From Gilichinskyi gelida (GTDB lineage Bacteria; Acidobacteriota; Thermoanaerobaculia; Gp7-AA8): a DNA stretch of 64,000 bases. Every line of letters starts with the position of its first letter. Position 1 is the stretch's first letter. Made by a program: the position numbers and the translations under genes. Of the stretch, positions 24,571 to 34,600 are shown piece by piece. The DNA lies in the NCBI GenBank assembly GCA_038040385.1, contig JBBPII010000016.1, positions 82,642-146,641 of the forward strand, in the 5' to 3' direction. The notes below the pieces were generated by a model. That model saw only the letters and a program-made list of their open reading frames with translations, did no database searches and was not told the DNA's origin.

Positions 24571-26417
24571 TGAAACACGCATTCGTCATCGCGCGGCGCG
24601 AGCTGGGCGAGAAGCGCTTCGTGATGCTGGCGGCGGCGGCCTTCGCCGTGCTGCCGTTCCTGCTGGCGACGATCCCGGGCATCCGGGGCCGCAACGGCTC
24701 GGGCGATGTGATTGCCACCGGCGCCACGCTGCTGGCGATCGGATTCACCATCGGTCTGGCGCTGGTCCTCGGCGGCACCGTCATCGGACGCGATCTCGCC
24801 GAGTCGCGCCTCTCGTTCTACTTCTCGCGGCCGGTCGGCGCGGCATCGATCTGGTTCGGCAAAGTCGCCGCCGCCATCGCGCTGATCGCCGGCGTCTTCG
24901 CCATCATCACCGTCCCAGCGCGAATCGCCGCCGCTGAAGCGTGGCGGCACTCGTGGGGGATGAACACGCCGGGGCTGGCCCTCGCCGTGATCGGCATCGC
25001 CGTCGTGCTGTTCTTCGTGGCCCACGTGATCGGGTCATTCGTCCGATCGCGATCGGGGTGGATCGGATTGGACTTCGCCGCCCTCTGCCTGTCGGCGCTG
25101 GCGGCGTATTACATCCTTCGCCCGCTGTTCGAGTCGGGCGCGACCGTCGCGTTCAGTGTGCTCGGCATCGCCATCGGCTGCGGCGTCGCCGTGGCGCTGA
25201 TCGGCGGCGGCGCGTGGCAGCTCGAGCGCGGCCGCACCGACCGCCGGCGCAGCCACGCCGCGCTGTCGCAGTTCCTCTGGGCTGTGATCGCCGTGACGCT
25301 GGCGCTGACCGGCGCGTTCGTGGCCTGGATGCTCGCCGCGAAGCCGGACGATCTGAAGACGGTATCCGCCGAGGCGCAGGGCCGCGGCCCATGGGTGCTC
25401 GTCAGCGGCGACGCGCGCGGGCGGATGGATTACCGCCCCGTGTTCGCCTACAACTCCGAGACCGGCGCGCACAGCCGCCTGCCCACCCGGGTGAGACGGG
25501 CGATGTTCACGCGCGACGGCGCCAGCATGCTGCTGGCCCGCTTCGACAATCGGACCAAGACGGTCGAGCTGTACAGGCGCCCGGTCGCAGTTGATGCCGA
25601 AGTGTCGACCGGTCTGACGATCGGGCCGTACTCCGATTTCAACGCCAACGACGACGGCTCGCGCATCGTCTCCGCGGACCACAGAGGCGTCCTCACGGTC
25701 TACGACGTGCCGCAGAAGCGCTCGCTCGTGTCAGCCCGTCTGCCGGAGAACGCGGGCCACGTCATCGCCATGTACTTCGCGTCACCGGCGCTGGTCCGCC
25801 TCTATGCCGTCAATCGCGACGCCTCCAAGACGCTGCGGATCTTCGATCTCGACGTCACCCGGCGCTCGCTGCAGCAGACCGGCGAGTTCGCGCGCAACGC
25901 GAAATTCCTCGCCGTCACTGCCGGCGGCGACGGATCGCGGCTCCTCGTCCGCGATCCCCAAAACCTCTACGTTCTCGACGGCCGGACGGCGGCGTTGCAG
26001 CAGACCATCCCCGGTCCCGGCCTCCGAGGCTCGACCTTCCTCCGCGATGGCGGAACGGCCGTCCTGAAGGACGCCGGCGACCACTCCACGATCGAGGTTC
26101 GCGATGCCGGCGGCGCGCTGGTGAGGACCCTCGACCTTCCGGTGAAGAATACGTGGTCGCTTCGCGAGTTGTCCGATGGGCGCTTCATCACCGAGGCGCA
26201 GGGCGATCGTCGGCAGACGTTCATCCTCGACCCGGCCTCCGGAGCGATCGTTCAGCAGATCCCCGCGCAGCCGGTAAGCTCGCGATCCATCGGTTGGGCC
26301 GGCTACGACCCGCGGCGCGAGCCCGCCGAACTGCCGAAGCTTTTCTTCGACGCCCAACGGCTGCTTCGATGGGATTACACGACGAACAAGGCGGAGGTGC
26401 TGCTGCCGAAGGGCTAG
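24570..26417 (+). CDS. ABC-2 permease with C-terminal propeller-like domain
   Basis: The 615-residue protein has about six membrane helices in residues 1-260 (ABC-2/YtrC style, with ARRELGEKRFVMLAAAAF and GRDLAESRLSFYFSRPVGA). The remaining 350 residues are soluble with repeating VYDVPQKRS-, FDLDVTRRS-, VLDGRTAAL-type blades, suggesting a WD40/YVTN-like beta-propeller, probably on the periplasmic side because it follows a membrane helix at about 240-260. An AGGAGG precedes the ATG. ABC-2 permeases with such an appended propeller are unusual; the domain may sense or recruit an extracytoplasmic ligand. Confidence 0.8.
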   Translation: MKHAFVIARRELGEKRFVMLAAAAFAVLPFLLATIPGIRGRNGSGDVIATGATLLAIGFTIGLALVLGGTVIGRDLAESRLSFYFSRPVGAASIWFGKVAAAIALIAGVFAIITVPARIAAAEAWRHSWGMNTPGLALAVIGIAVVLFFVAHVIGSFVRSRSGWIGLDFAALCLSALAAYYILRPLFESGATVAFSVLGIAIGCGVAVALIGGGAWQLERGRTDRRRSHAALSQFLWAVIAVTLALTGAFVAWMLAAKPDDLKTVSAEAQGRGPWVLVSGDARGRMDYRPVFAYNSETGAHSRLPTRVRRAMFTRDGASMLLARFDNRTKTVELYRRPVAVDAEVSTGLTIGPYSDFNANDDGSRIVSADHRGVLTVYDVPQKRSLVSARLPENAGHVIAMYFASPALVRLYAVNRDASKTLRIFDLDVTRRSLQQTGEFARNAKFLAVTAGGDGSRLLVRDPQNLYVLDGRTAALQQTIPGPGLRGSTFLRDGGTAVLKDAGDHSTIEVRDAGGALVRTLDLPVKNTWSLRELSDGRFITEAQGDRRQTFILDPASGAIVQQIPAQPVSSRSIGWAGYDPRREPAELPKLFFDAQRLLRWDYTTNKAEVLLPKG

Positions 26418-26421
26418 GCGC

Positions 26422-27177
26422 ATGTCCCCATTGATCGAGCTTCGCGGGATTCGAAAGACCTACTCCGACGGCCACCAGGCGCTGCGCGGCATCGATCTCT
26501 CGCTGGGCGAGGGGATGTTCGGTCTGCTCGGCCCGAACGGCGCGGGAAAGACGACCCTGCTGTCGATTCTCGTCCTGGCGCTGGAGCCGACGGCCGGCAC
26601 GCTCCGCTTTCAGGGGATGGATGGAGCGAGCGGGCGCGCGCGTGCCGCGATCCGCCGGCAGATCGGATTTCTGCCGCAGGACTTCCAGCCGTTGCGCCAC
26701 CTCACCGGCGCCGAATACCTGGTTCACTGTGCGCGATTGCGCGGACTGCCGTTGACGCGCAAAGAGGTCGACCGCCGGGCGCGCATGCTGCTCGATGCCG
26801 TCGATCTCAACGAGGCGGCCAACCGTCCGTCCGGCGAGTACTCCGGCGGCATGCGGCGTCGTCTCGGCATCGCTCAGGCGATGATTCATGCGCCGCGCAT
26901 GCTGGTGATCGACGAGCCGACCGCGGGACTCGATCCGGAGGAGCGCATCCGCTTCCGCAACCTCATCGCCGAGGTGGCCGAGGAGGTCGCGGTCCTCCTG
27001 TCCACGCACATTTCCGAAGACATCGAGGCCACGTGCAACCGCATCGCGGTGCTGTCGGACGGCGTTCTCGCGTTCGACGGCGGCGTCGACGAGCTGCTCT
27101 CCCGCGCCGAGCACGGCACGTCGCTGGAGGAAGCGTACGCCGCGGAGCTGCTGCGACACGGAGGCCGCGCGGCGTGA
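26422..27177 (+). CDS. ABC transporter ATP-binding protein (second of three)
   Basis: The 251-residue ATPase has Walker A GPNGAGKTTL, Q-loop FLPQDFQP, the signature YSGGMRRRLGIA, Walker B MLVIDEPTAGLD and the H-loop STHISED. The FLPQDF segment and overall layout closely resemble the ATPase fused to the RND protein at 34609 (FLPQEF, FSGGMRQRIGIA), so the two ATPases probably belong to the same subfamily and could pair. Its stop overlaps the GTG of the following permease. Confidence 0.93.
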   Translation: MSPLIELRGIRKTYSDGHQALRGIDLSLGEGMFGLLGPNGAGKTTLLSILVLALEPTAGTLRFQGMDGASGRARAAIRRQIGFLPQDFQPLRHLTGAEYLVHCARLRGLPLTRKEVDRRARMLLDAVDLNEAANRPSGEYSGGMRRRLGIAQAMIHAPRMLVIDEPTAGLDPEERIRFRNLIAEVAEEVAVLLSTHISEDIEATCNRIAVLSDGVLAFDGGVDELLSRAEHGTSLEEAYAAELLRHGGRAA

Positions 27178-29852
27178 CGCTGCTTCCGGTGTTTCTCGAG
27201 CACGAGTGGATCACGCAGTGGCGTTCGATGCGTTTCCGCGGACTGGCGGCCGTGTACGTCATCGCGGCGTCCGTTCCGTCGATCGTGGCATTCCTAATCT
27301 CCGGGCGAGCGCCGCGGATGATCGGGCCGTCGGCGTACAACGGCTTTCTCCTATCCGAGCAGCCGCTGCTCACGGCGTTGTTCGCGGCGGGGTTGGCGGT
27401 CGACGCCATCGCGCGCGAGCGCGACGAAGGATCGTTCGGCGTCCTGGCGGTCGCCCCCATTTCGTCCGTCGGGTACGTGCTGCGGCGCTGGCTCGCTCTC
27501 GTCGCCATCTGCGTTCCGGTCTCGCTGGTTCCTACCGTGATCACCGCCGCCCTGGCCGCGCACACCCGTCACACCCTGCCGATGCTTCCGATCTTCTTCC
27601 AGGGCTGGCTGATCTTCGTGCTGCCGTCGCTGCTGGTGAGCTCCGCGCTGGCGATCGCGCTCGGAACGATCACCGGCCGGACGGTGCTGGCGATCGTCTT
27701 CGGCGCGGTTCTCATCACCGCCGGAATCGGCATCGCCAACGACCTTCTCTTTTACCTTCATCTGAAGTTCGATGGGCCGGGCGACCTCTTCGCCGGCGGC
27801 GAACGAAGCATCCGCGAGCTGCTGTGGACCATACGAGGTCACTGGTTCCCGACCGTCCCCTCGGATGCCGCGTTCCCGATGAGAAACGAGAGCCGGGCAC
27901 TTCTCTCCCGCGCCGGAATCACCGGGGCGGTGACGATCGTGCTCCTGGCGCTCTCCGCGTTTTACCTTCGGCGGACCAGACGGGATCTGCGACCGTGGAA
28001 AATCCAGGAGACGCATCAGCTCCGGACACTGCTGCGCACCGCGAACCGCATCCGCGAGGAGTACGCGCCCGACAGCGGCAGCAGCACCTCTGATCGCGTC
28101 GCGCTGGTGCTGGCATTCGTTCTGGCGACGCTGCTCGTCGGCCATCTCGTCCGCCGGCAATCGGCATTCGCCGCGCTGGCGGAAAACCGCTACACCGCCG
28201 AAACGGCGCAGGCCGCGCCGACCAGCACCGGCGTAGTGGCCGAATCGGTCCGCATCGACGCCGACGTCAGAATGGCCGGTACGCTGAGCAGCCGAGTGGT
28301 CATGATCGTTCGCAACGCAGGAGAGCATGCCGAGACCCATCTCTCCTTCGATCTCAATCCGACCGTGTCGGTGCGGCGGCTGGCCGTCGATCGCGGAACG
28401 GCGCGGATGCGTCGGGTGTGGGAACGGCTCGACGTCGATCTCCATCCGCCGCTGACGCCGCGTCAGGCGCGAACGCTGTCCTTCGACCTCCAGGGGCTGC
28501 CTGCCGAGATCGATTTCGCGCTCCAGTATCCGGGCAACTTCAGGAGACGCTGGGACCGTTATCGGAACGCAAAAGAGGCTATCTACATGACGGACTTGTC
28601 GCGGTCTTCGGTCGACCCCGCGGCGACGGAAGTGCGCATGCACCTGCGCGGCCGCGACTTCGCTCCCGTCATTCGATACACGCCGTGGACCCTGAAGCCG
28701 GACGAGCAGGGCGACGGATTCATGCCGGAGACGATCGCGCCGCCCGCGGCGCTGGACGTTCACCTCAAACACCCATACCCGCTGGCCGTCGATTCCTGCG
28801 GCGCGCTGTCCGGACCTGACGGGATCGTCAGCCGTTGCGCGGGCGGTCTGGCGTCGTACGTCGTCTTCGGCGGCCCGTTCGCGCGGCGGTCGTTCGGTTC
28901 GGCGTCCACTCTGGCCTACATCCCGGCACACGAGTGGCTGGTGCAGACGCAGTCGCAGTCTCTCGCCTCGTCGATCCGCCTGGCCACCGACGCCTGGCCG
29001 CGGCTGGAGCTCCCGCCGCACTTGGTCTTCGTCGAGCGCCCGACCGAGCCGGGTGAGCGCAACTGGTACCTCGAATACCAACCGTGGCGCACCGTGCAGC
29101 AGATCGGTTCGCACGGCGCGGTCTTCTTCGTCCCCGAGGCGATTTTCACCACCACGAGGGCGATCAATCCGAGCGTCTTCGCCGCCTCCATCATCAGCGG
29201 AACGCTCCAGTCGAAGCGGCGGGTGGTGGCCGCGGAAGCGGGATTCTTCGCCCGCTTCTACACCGCCGCCGCGGTGGGGCGCCTCGGCATGCGCAAGGGA
29301 AAGGCGGTCGAGGCCGGCACCGGGTTTCCGCCGGAGACCGCACCGCTGCTCAGCGAGTACTATCGACCGGAATCCCGCATGGCGAAAGTCCTGATGGCGC
29401 TGGAGTACCGCGTCGGCGCGAGCCATTTCGTCGACGGCGTCAACGACTTCGTTCACGGCGGCGGGCAGCCGGGCACGGCGAAGGAGCTTCTCGATGCCAT
29501 CGGACGCCGCGCCGGCGTCGACCTCTCGCGCACCTACGACGACTACTTCGTCGGAAGAGCCCTCCCGCAGCTCACGCTCGCCGACGTGACCTTTCGCCGC
29601 GCGGGTGGACGGTGGGAGGTCACCGGCGCGATCAAGAACAACGGCACCGGCGAGGTCTTCGTGCCGGTGGCGCTGCGGACCGCGCAGGGGTCGCTCTGGC
29701 AGACCATCCGGCTCGACAGCGGCGCCCGCGTGCCGTTCACCTTCTCCGCATCGGGCGCCCCGCATTCGGTGCAGCTCGATCCCGATCGGGTCTGCTATCG
29801 CCACGCCGTGATCGGACTGGTGGAGAACGTCGAGTACCGAGGTGAGTCGTGA
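27174..29852 (+). CDS. ABC-2 permease fused to a degenerate M1-peptidase-like domain
   Basis: The 892-residue protein starts at GTG 27174 (overlapping the upstream TGA) and has about six membrane helices in residues 1-260, then another at about 305-325. The C-terminal ~560 residues resemble the M1 aminopeptidase-like half of ABC permease/M1 fusion proteins, with a beta-rich N-part and a helical part (SEYYRPESRMAKVLMALEYRVG, DYFVGRALPQL). No HExxH zinc motif is present, so any peptidase activity should be lost. It likely acts as an extracytoplasmic binding module for the exporter. It is flanked by its ATPase upstream and a small permease downstream. Confidence 0.75.
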   Translation: MTLLPVFLEHEWITQWRSMRFRGLAAVYVIAASVPSIVAFLISGRAPRMIGPSAYNGFLLSEQPLLTALFAAGLAVDAIARERDEGSFGVLAVAPISSVGYVLRRWLALVAICVPVSLVPTVITAALAAHTRHTLPMLPIFFQGWLIFVLPSLLVSSALAIALGTITGRTVLAIVFGAVLITAGIGIANDLLFYLHLKFDGPGDLFAGGERSIRELLWTIRGHWFPTVPSDAAFPMRNESRALLSRAGITGAVTIVLLALSAFYLRRTRRDLRPWKIQETHQLRTLLRTANRIREEYAPDSGSSTSDRVALVLAFVLATLLVGHLVRRQSAFAALAENRYTAETAQAAPTSTGVVAESVRIDADVRMAGTLSSRVVMIVRNAGEHAETHLSFDLNPTVSVRRLAVDRGTARMRRVWERLDVDLHPPLTPRQARTLSFDLQGLPAEIDFALQYPGNFRRRWDRYRNAKEAIYMTDLSRSSVDPAATEVRMHLRGRDFAPVIRYTPWTLKPDEQGDGFMPETIAPPAALDVHLKHPYPLAVDSCGALSGPDGIVSRCAGGLASYVVFGGPFARRSFGSASTLAYIPAHEWLVQTQSQSLASSIRLATDAWPRLELPPHLVFVERPTEPGERNWYLEYQPWRTVQQIGSHGAVFFVPEAIFTTTRAINPSVFAASIISGTLQSKRRVVAAEAGFFARFYTAAAVGRLGMRKGKAVEAGTGFPPETAPLLSEYYRPESRMAKVLMALEYRVGASHFVDGVNDFVHGGGQPGTAKELLDAIGRRAGVDLSRTYDDYFVGRALPQLTLADVTFRRAGGRWEVTGAIKNNGTGEVFVPVALRTAQGSLWQTIRLDSGARVPFTFSASGAPHSVQLDPDRVCYRHAVIGLVENVEYRGES

Positions 29853-30544
29853 AGCGGCTGCGGTCGTGGTGGGAATCCGCGCCCGTCGTCCGCGTGCGCC
29901 TGTCGCTGCGGCTGCTCACCGAGCGCCGTGCCGCGCTCTTCATCAGCATCGACGCGCTGTTTCTCTTCGCCGGAATCATGATCGGTCTTGCCGGCACCGG
30001 ATCGGTGACGGAGTTCTGGCTCCCGCTCTTCCTGATGCCGCTGCTGGTCGTCGGCGTTCCGATGCTCGCCGACACCGTGGCCGTCGAGCGCCGTTCCGGC
30101 ACGCTCGATCTCGCGCTGACATCACCCGGAGCGCGCTTCTATTTCGAGCGTCGCGTGGCCGCCGTGGTCACCGTTGCCATCCTGCAAGGCTGGCTGGCGA
30201 TGATCCTCGTCCGACTGACGACGCGGTCGGAGCCGTTTCCACTCTCCGGGCCGCTGGCGCAAACAGTCTCCGTCGCTCTTTTCATCGGCGCGGCGGCGCT
30301 CAACTGGGCGGTGCGCGTCCGCAGCGCGGGAGCGGTGATGTTCGCCACGTACGCCACCGCCGCGGCGTTCTCACCATGGCTCTTCGCGAATCCAATGCAT
30401 CCCCCGACGACCATGGATGGCCCCATGACCGCCGGCGACATCATCGGTTGGTCTCAGAACAATCTGGTGCTGCTCGCCGCCGCCACGACCTTCTATCTCT
30501 ACGCGCGGCAGCGGCTCGCGCGCCAGGAGGCAATCATCACGTGA
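29849..30544 (+). CDS. ABC-2 type permease subunit (231 aa)
   Basis: Six hydrophobic segments are visible (for example AALFISIDALFLFAGIMIGL and WLPLFLMPLLVVGVPMLA), with ERRSGTLDLALTSPG, a common ABC-2 permease cytoplasmic-loop motif, after the second. The GTG start overlaps the previous stop by four bases and its stop touches the adaptor's ATG, so all are coupled. It most likely pairs with the M1-like permease and the second ATPase to form one exporter. Confidence 0.85.
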   Translation: MKRLRSWWESAPVVRVRLSLRLLTERRAALFISIDALFLFAGIMIGLAGTGSVTEFWLPLFLMPLLVVGVPMLADTVAVERRSGTLDLALTSPGARFYFERRVAAVVTVAILQGWLAMILVRLTTRSEPFPLSGPLAQTVSVALFIGAAALNWAVRVRSAGAVMFATYATAAAFSPWLFANPMHPPTTMDGPMTAGDIIGWSQNNLVLLAAATTFYLYARQRLARQEAIIT

Positions 30545-31611
30545 TGCATCGCTCTCTGATGTCTACAGTTGCTGTCGCCATCCTGGCGCTCTCCGCCTGC
30601 GAACGGGAGCGGATGGAACCGTCGCCGGCGATGCCGGTGCGGACGGAGCTGGCGCGCCGCTCGAGCTTCACACCCACCCTCACGCTCCTCGGCGTGGTGC
30701 GCGCGGCGCAATCGATCCCGCTGTCGGCGCAGCAGCGCGGCACGCTTCGCTATCCCCGCCGGTTTGCCAATGGGCTGCAGACCGGAGCGCGCGTCTCGCG
30801 CGGCGAATTGATCGCCGAAGTCGACAACGACGACATGAAAGCGGCGCAGACCGAGGCGCGGCTGGAGAGGGACGCGGCGGCCGCCGACTTCGATCGCGCC
30901 GAGCGCAGCTACAAAGTGGGCGTCATCTCCGGCGCCGAGCACGAGGCCAGGCGCGTCCGCGCCATTCTGGCCAAGGAGCACTACAACGCCGCGGCCAAGC
31001 GGCTCTCGACACTGCGCCTCACCGCCCCCGCGTCGGGCACGCTCGTGGTCACCAGGCTCTATCCTGCCGGCTCGCTCATCGAAGGCTCGACCGTCCTGGC
31101 GGAGATCGCCACGGCCGGCGCGCCGCTGGTGGAGAGCTCGGTCGCGGCGTCGGAGCGCGCGCTGCTGCGGCCCGGACTCCCGGTGACGCTCACCGCGCGC
31201 GGAACCCCGCCCTGGAACGGAGGCGGTCGCATCGCGGAAGTCGCCGCGGTGGTCGGCGAGAGCGGTACCTCGCGCGTGGTGGCAGTGATCGGCACGCCGG
31301 GCCCCCCGCCGCCCGGGACGGGCGTGGAGGTCACGGTGCAGATGGAGCCGCGCGGCGCAGCGCTCACCGTGCCGGAAGATGCGATCGTGGCCGGCCTCGA
31401 CGGTCCGGCGCTGTTCGTCGTCGCGTCGTCGGAAGGCTCGTTCAATCGCTTCCGGGTCAAGCGCGTGCCGGTGGTCACCGGAGGTCGCGCGAACGGGCGG
31501 GTGGAGATCACGTCGGGATTGCATGACGGCGACCGCGTGGTGGTCAGCGGCGTGGACGCCCTGACGGACGACGCGATCGCTTCCGAGGTGAGCGACAAGG
31601 CCGCGCCGTGA
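30544..31611 (+). CDS. RND efflux periplasmic adaptor, predicted lipoprotein
   Basis: The 355-residue protein has a lipoprotein signal (VAILALSAC lipobox) and the membrane-fusion-protein layout: a beta-barrel start (RSSFTPTLTLLGVVRA), a lipoyl half GELIAEVDND, a coiled-coil hairpin (about 95-150), the second lipoyl half TAPASGTLVV and a C-terminal membrane-proximal domain (GLHDGDRVVVSGVDAL). It would link the inner-membrane RND pump to an outer-membrane factor. The ATG at 30544 overlaps the upstream stop; a GTG at 30541 is an alternative. The RND gene follows with a GTGA overlap. Confidence 0.93.
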   Translation: MHRSLMSTVAVAILALSACERERMEPSPAMPVRTELARRSSFTPTLTLLGVVRAAQSIPLSAQQRGTLRYPRRFANGLQTGARVSRGELIAEVDNDDMKAAQTEARLERDAAAADFDRAERSYKVGVISGAEHEARRVRAILAKEHYNAAAKRLSTLRLTAPASGTLVVTRLYPAGSLIEGSTVLAEIATAGAPLVESSVAASERALLRPGLPVTLTARGTPPWNGGGRIAEVAAVVGESGTSRVVAVIGTPGPPPPGTGVEVTVQMEPRGAALTVPEDAIVAGLDGPALFVVASSEGSFNRFRVKRVPVVTGGRANGRVEITSGLHDGDRVVVSGVDALTDDAIASEVSDKAAP

Positions 31612-34600
31612 TCGAGCAGATCCTCCGGCGGCCGGTGTCGGTCATCGTGGCCACGATCGCGGTGGCCGCGCTCGGCGGTTTCGCACTGCTGAAACTTCCT
31701 TTGGCCTTGCTGCCGCAGATCGAGCGACCGTCGCTGGTGGTCACGGCGAAGGCGCCGGCGACCTCGCGCGACGAACTGCTTCAGGCAGTCACCTCGCCGA
31801 TCGAACGGCGTTTGGCGTTGGTGCCCGGCGTCACATCGCTGGAGAGCGAGACGCGCGACGGCGAGGCGCGCATCACCCTCGGTTCCGCGTGGCAGACCGA
31901 TCCCGACCGGCTGCGCATCGACGTGACGCGGCGGATCGAAGGCGCCGCCGGCATTGCTCTGGACGACCTCTCGGTGGAGACCACCACGGATCTGGCGCCG
32001 GTGATCGAGGTTGCGGTGATCGGCGCGTCGGGCGGGACCCGCAGCCGTATCGCGGACCGCGTGGTCATGCCGGAGCTGGCGCGCATCGAGGGCGCCGGCC
32101 GCATCGACGTGGCGGGCGCCACTCCGCTGCGCGTCGCCGTCCGCCCGCGCGCCGCCGACCTCGCCGCGCGTGGGATGAGCGCGGCGGACGTCGAACAGCG
32201 GCTGCGCGCCGTCGGACGTTCGCTCACCGCCGGCCGCGTTCGCGAAGGGGCCGCCGTCCGGCCCGTGGTGGTCGCGGAACCGGTGCGCAGCGTCGATGAG
32301 CTGGGAAACATCGTCATCCTGAGCCGCGAAGACGGCGAAGGATCTCCGGCTGCGCGGCCGAGATCCTTCGCTGCGCTCAGGATGACGGGCGCGGGCGTGC
32401 CGTTGCGCGAAGTCGCCGGCATCGATTTGCGGGAGATCAGCGACGAATCGACGTTTCGTCTCTTCGATCGCCAGAGCGATGCGCCGCGCGAGGGCGTGCT
32501 TCTGCGCGTCCATCGCGCGCCGAACGCGAATGCCGTCGCGCTGGCGCGGGGCGTCCGCCGCCGCGTCGCGGAGCTGGGGACGCGGTTGCGCGACGTGCAG
32601 GTGCTGGTGGTCGTCGACCGCAGCGGCGACGTTTCCCGCGCCCTTGCGGAGCTGGTCATCGCCGCACTCCTCGGCGTGCTCCTCGGCACGATCATCCTCC
32701 GCTGGATGATCGGCCACTGGCGCCCGACCCTGGCGCTCTCGGCCGTCATCCCGGCAGCGCTGCTGGCATCGTTCACGGCGTTCTACGCGGCCGGCATTCC
32801 GCTCGACGTGATCTCGCTCTCAGGACTGGCGTTGGCGACCGGTCTGCTGGTGGACAACTCGATCGTGGTTCTCGAGTCGATCGAGACGGCGCGCTCGGTG
32901 TTGTCCGGCACGCGCCAGATCGTTCGCGCCGTCGTCGCCAGCTCGATCACGTTGATGATCGTCTTCGCGCCGCTCCTCTATCTCCGCGGCCTGGCGCGGG
33001 CGATCTTCGGCGAGCAGGCGGTCGCTGTTGTGGTGTCGATCGCCGCGTCGCTCGTGCTGTCGTTGACGCTCACGCCGGTGCTGGCGAGTGGAGCGGGGAG
33101 CCTGAAGGCGGCCGCTCCACGGCCATTCCTGAGGCGATATCTCCAGGTCCTCGACCGCGCCATTGCCCATCCGGCGCGTGCGCTGACCATCGGCGCGGCG
33201 CTGATCGTAGCCGGTTTGGCCATCGGCTTGTTGCTGCGGCGGGAGCTCTTCGCGCGCGGCGCCGCACGCGATGTGGTGATCGAAGTCCGAATGCCCGCCG
33301 ACCTCGAGCCCACCGTCGCCCGCACCCGGCTGGCGCAGTTGTGGTCCGTCGCGCTCGCGGCGATCGATCGCCGGACGGTGCGGTCGATGTGGCTGACGCA
33401 ACTGGCCAGCGACAAGCCGGCGGCGGTCGACATCCAGTTCTCCTCGGCGCGCGCGGCGAATGACGCCGTCGATCGAATCCGCAATCGTCTGGCGACGCTG
33501 GATGGCGTTCGAGCGATGGTGCGCCTCCGCCCGAACGCGTTCATCGAGGCAGTGGGCGGAGAGGCGGATCGCGTGGAAATCATTCCTTCCGCGGCGACGG
33601 AGCCTGAAGCGGAGCGGTTGGCGCGCCGCGTCATCGATGCCATGCGGCGAAACGGATTCCGGCTCGCCGCCGACGCACGCACCTCCGATCGCCGGCTGGC
33701 GCTGACGCTGCGCTGGGACGAGCGCCTGCTCGCGGAGAGTGGCACGAATCGAAGCGCCATCGAGAACGACGTCCGCGCCGCGCTCGGCAACCTCGACAGC
33801 GGCCAGGCGGACATCGCCGCCGCCGAGCCTTCCATCCGGCTCCTGCCGACCACGCCGGAAGACATCGGGGTCGTTCCGGTCCACGTCGGCAAGGTGGTCG
33901 TTCCGCTCGGGGCGGTGGCCGGCGTGCATCTCGCGCCGCGCGCGCCGGCGGTCTTTCGCGACGAGCGGCGGCCCGCGCGGCGATTGCTGTTCGAAGGGAA
34001 CGACGTCGACGCGGCGAACGCCGCGATTGCCGCGGTCGCGCCGCGCGGATCGGAGAGCATCCGCCTCACCGGGCACGCGCGCGAATTGCGCGACGCATTC
34101 GGGCAAATGCGGCTGGCGCTCTTGCTCGCGTCGATCCTGCTCTACCTCACCGTGGCCGCGTTCTACGAATCGCTGCTGCTCCCGCTGCCGGTCATCGCGG
34201 CGCTCCCCTTCGCCGGAGCGGGGGCGCTCGCGGCGCTCTTCGTAACCGGCCAGAGTCTCAACATCATGTCGTTGATCGGCCTCATCTTTCTCGGCGGCGT
34301 GGTCGTCAACCACACCGTCGTGTTGCTCGATCGCGTCGAGCATTTGCGGGCGGCCGGCGTGGCGGAGGACGAGGCGCTCCGCCGCGCGGCCGCCGATCGC
34401 TACCGGCCGGTGATCATGACCACCCTCACCGCGATCGTGGGCATGCTGCCGCTCGCGCTCTTCGGCGGCCCCGGCGTGGAGCTTCGCCGCAGCATCGCGG
34501 TGGTGGTGATCGGAGGCTTGGCGACGGCCACCGCCGGCACGCTGGTGCTGATTCCGCTGCTGCACCGGGCGCTCGAGCCGTTGCGGCGTCGTTCACGCGA

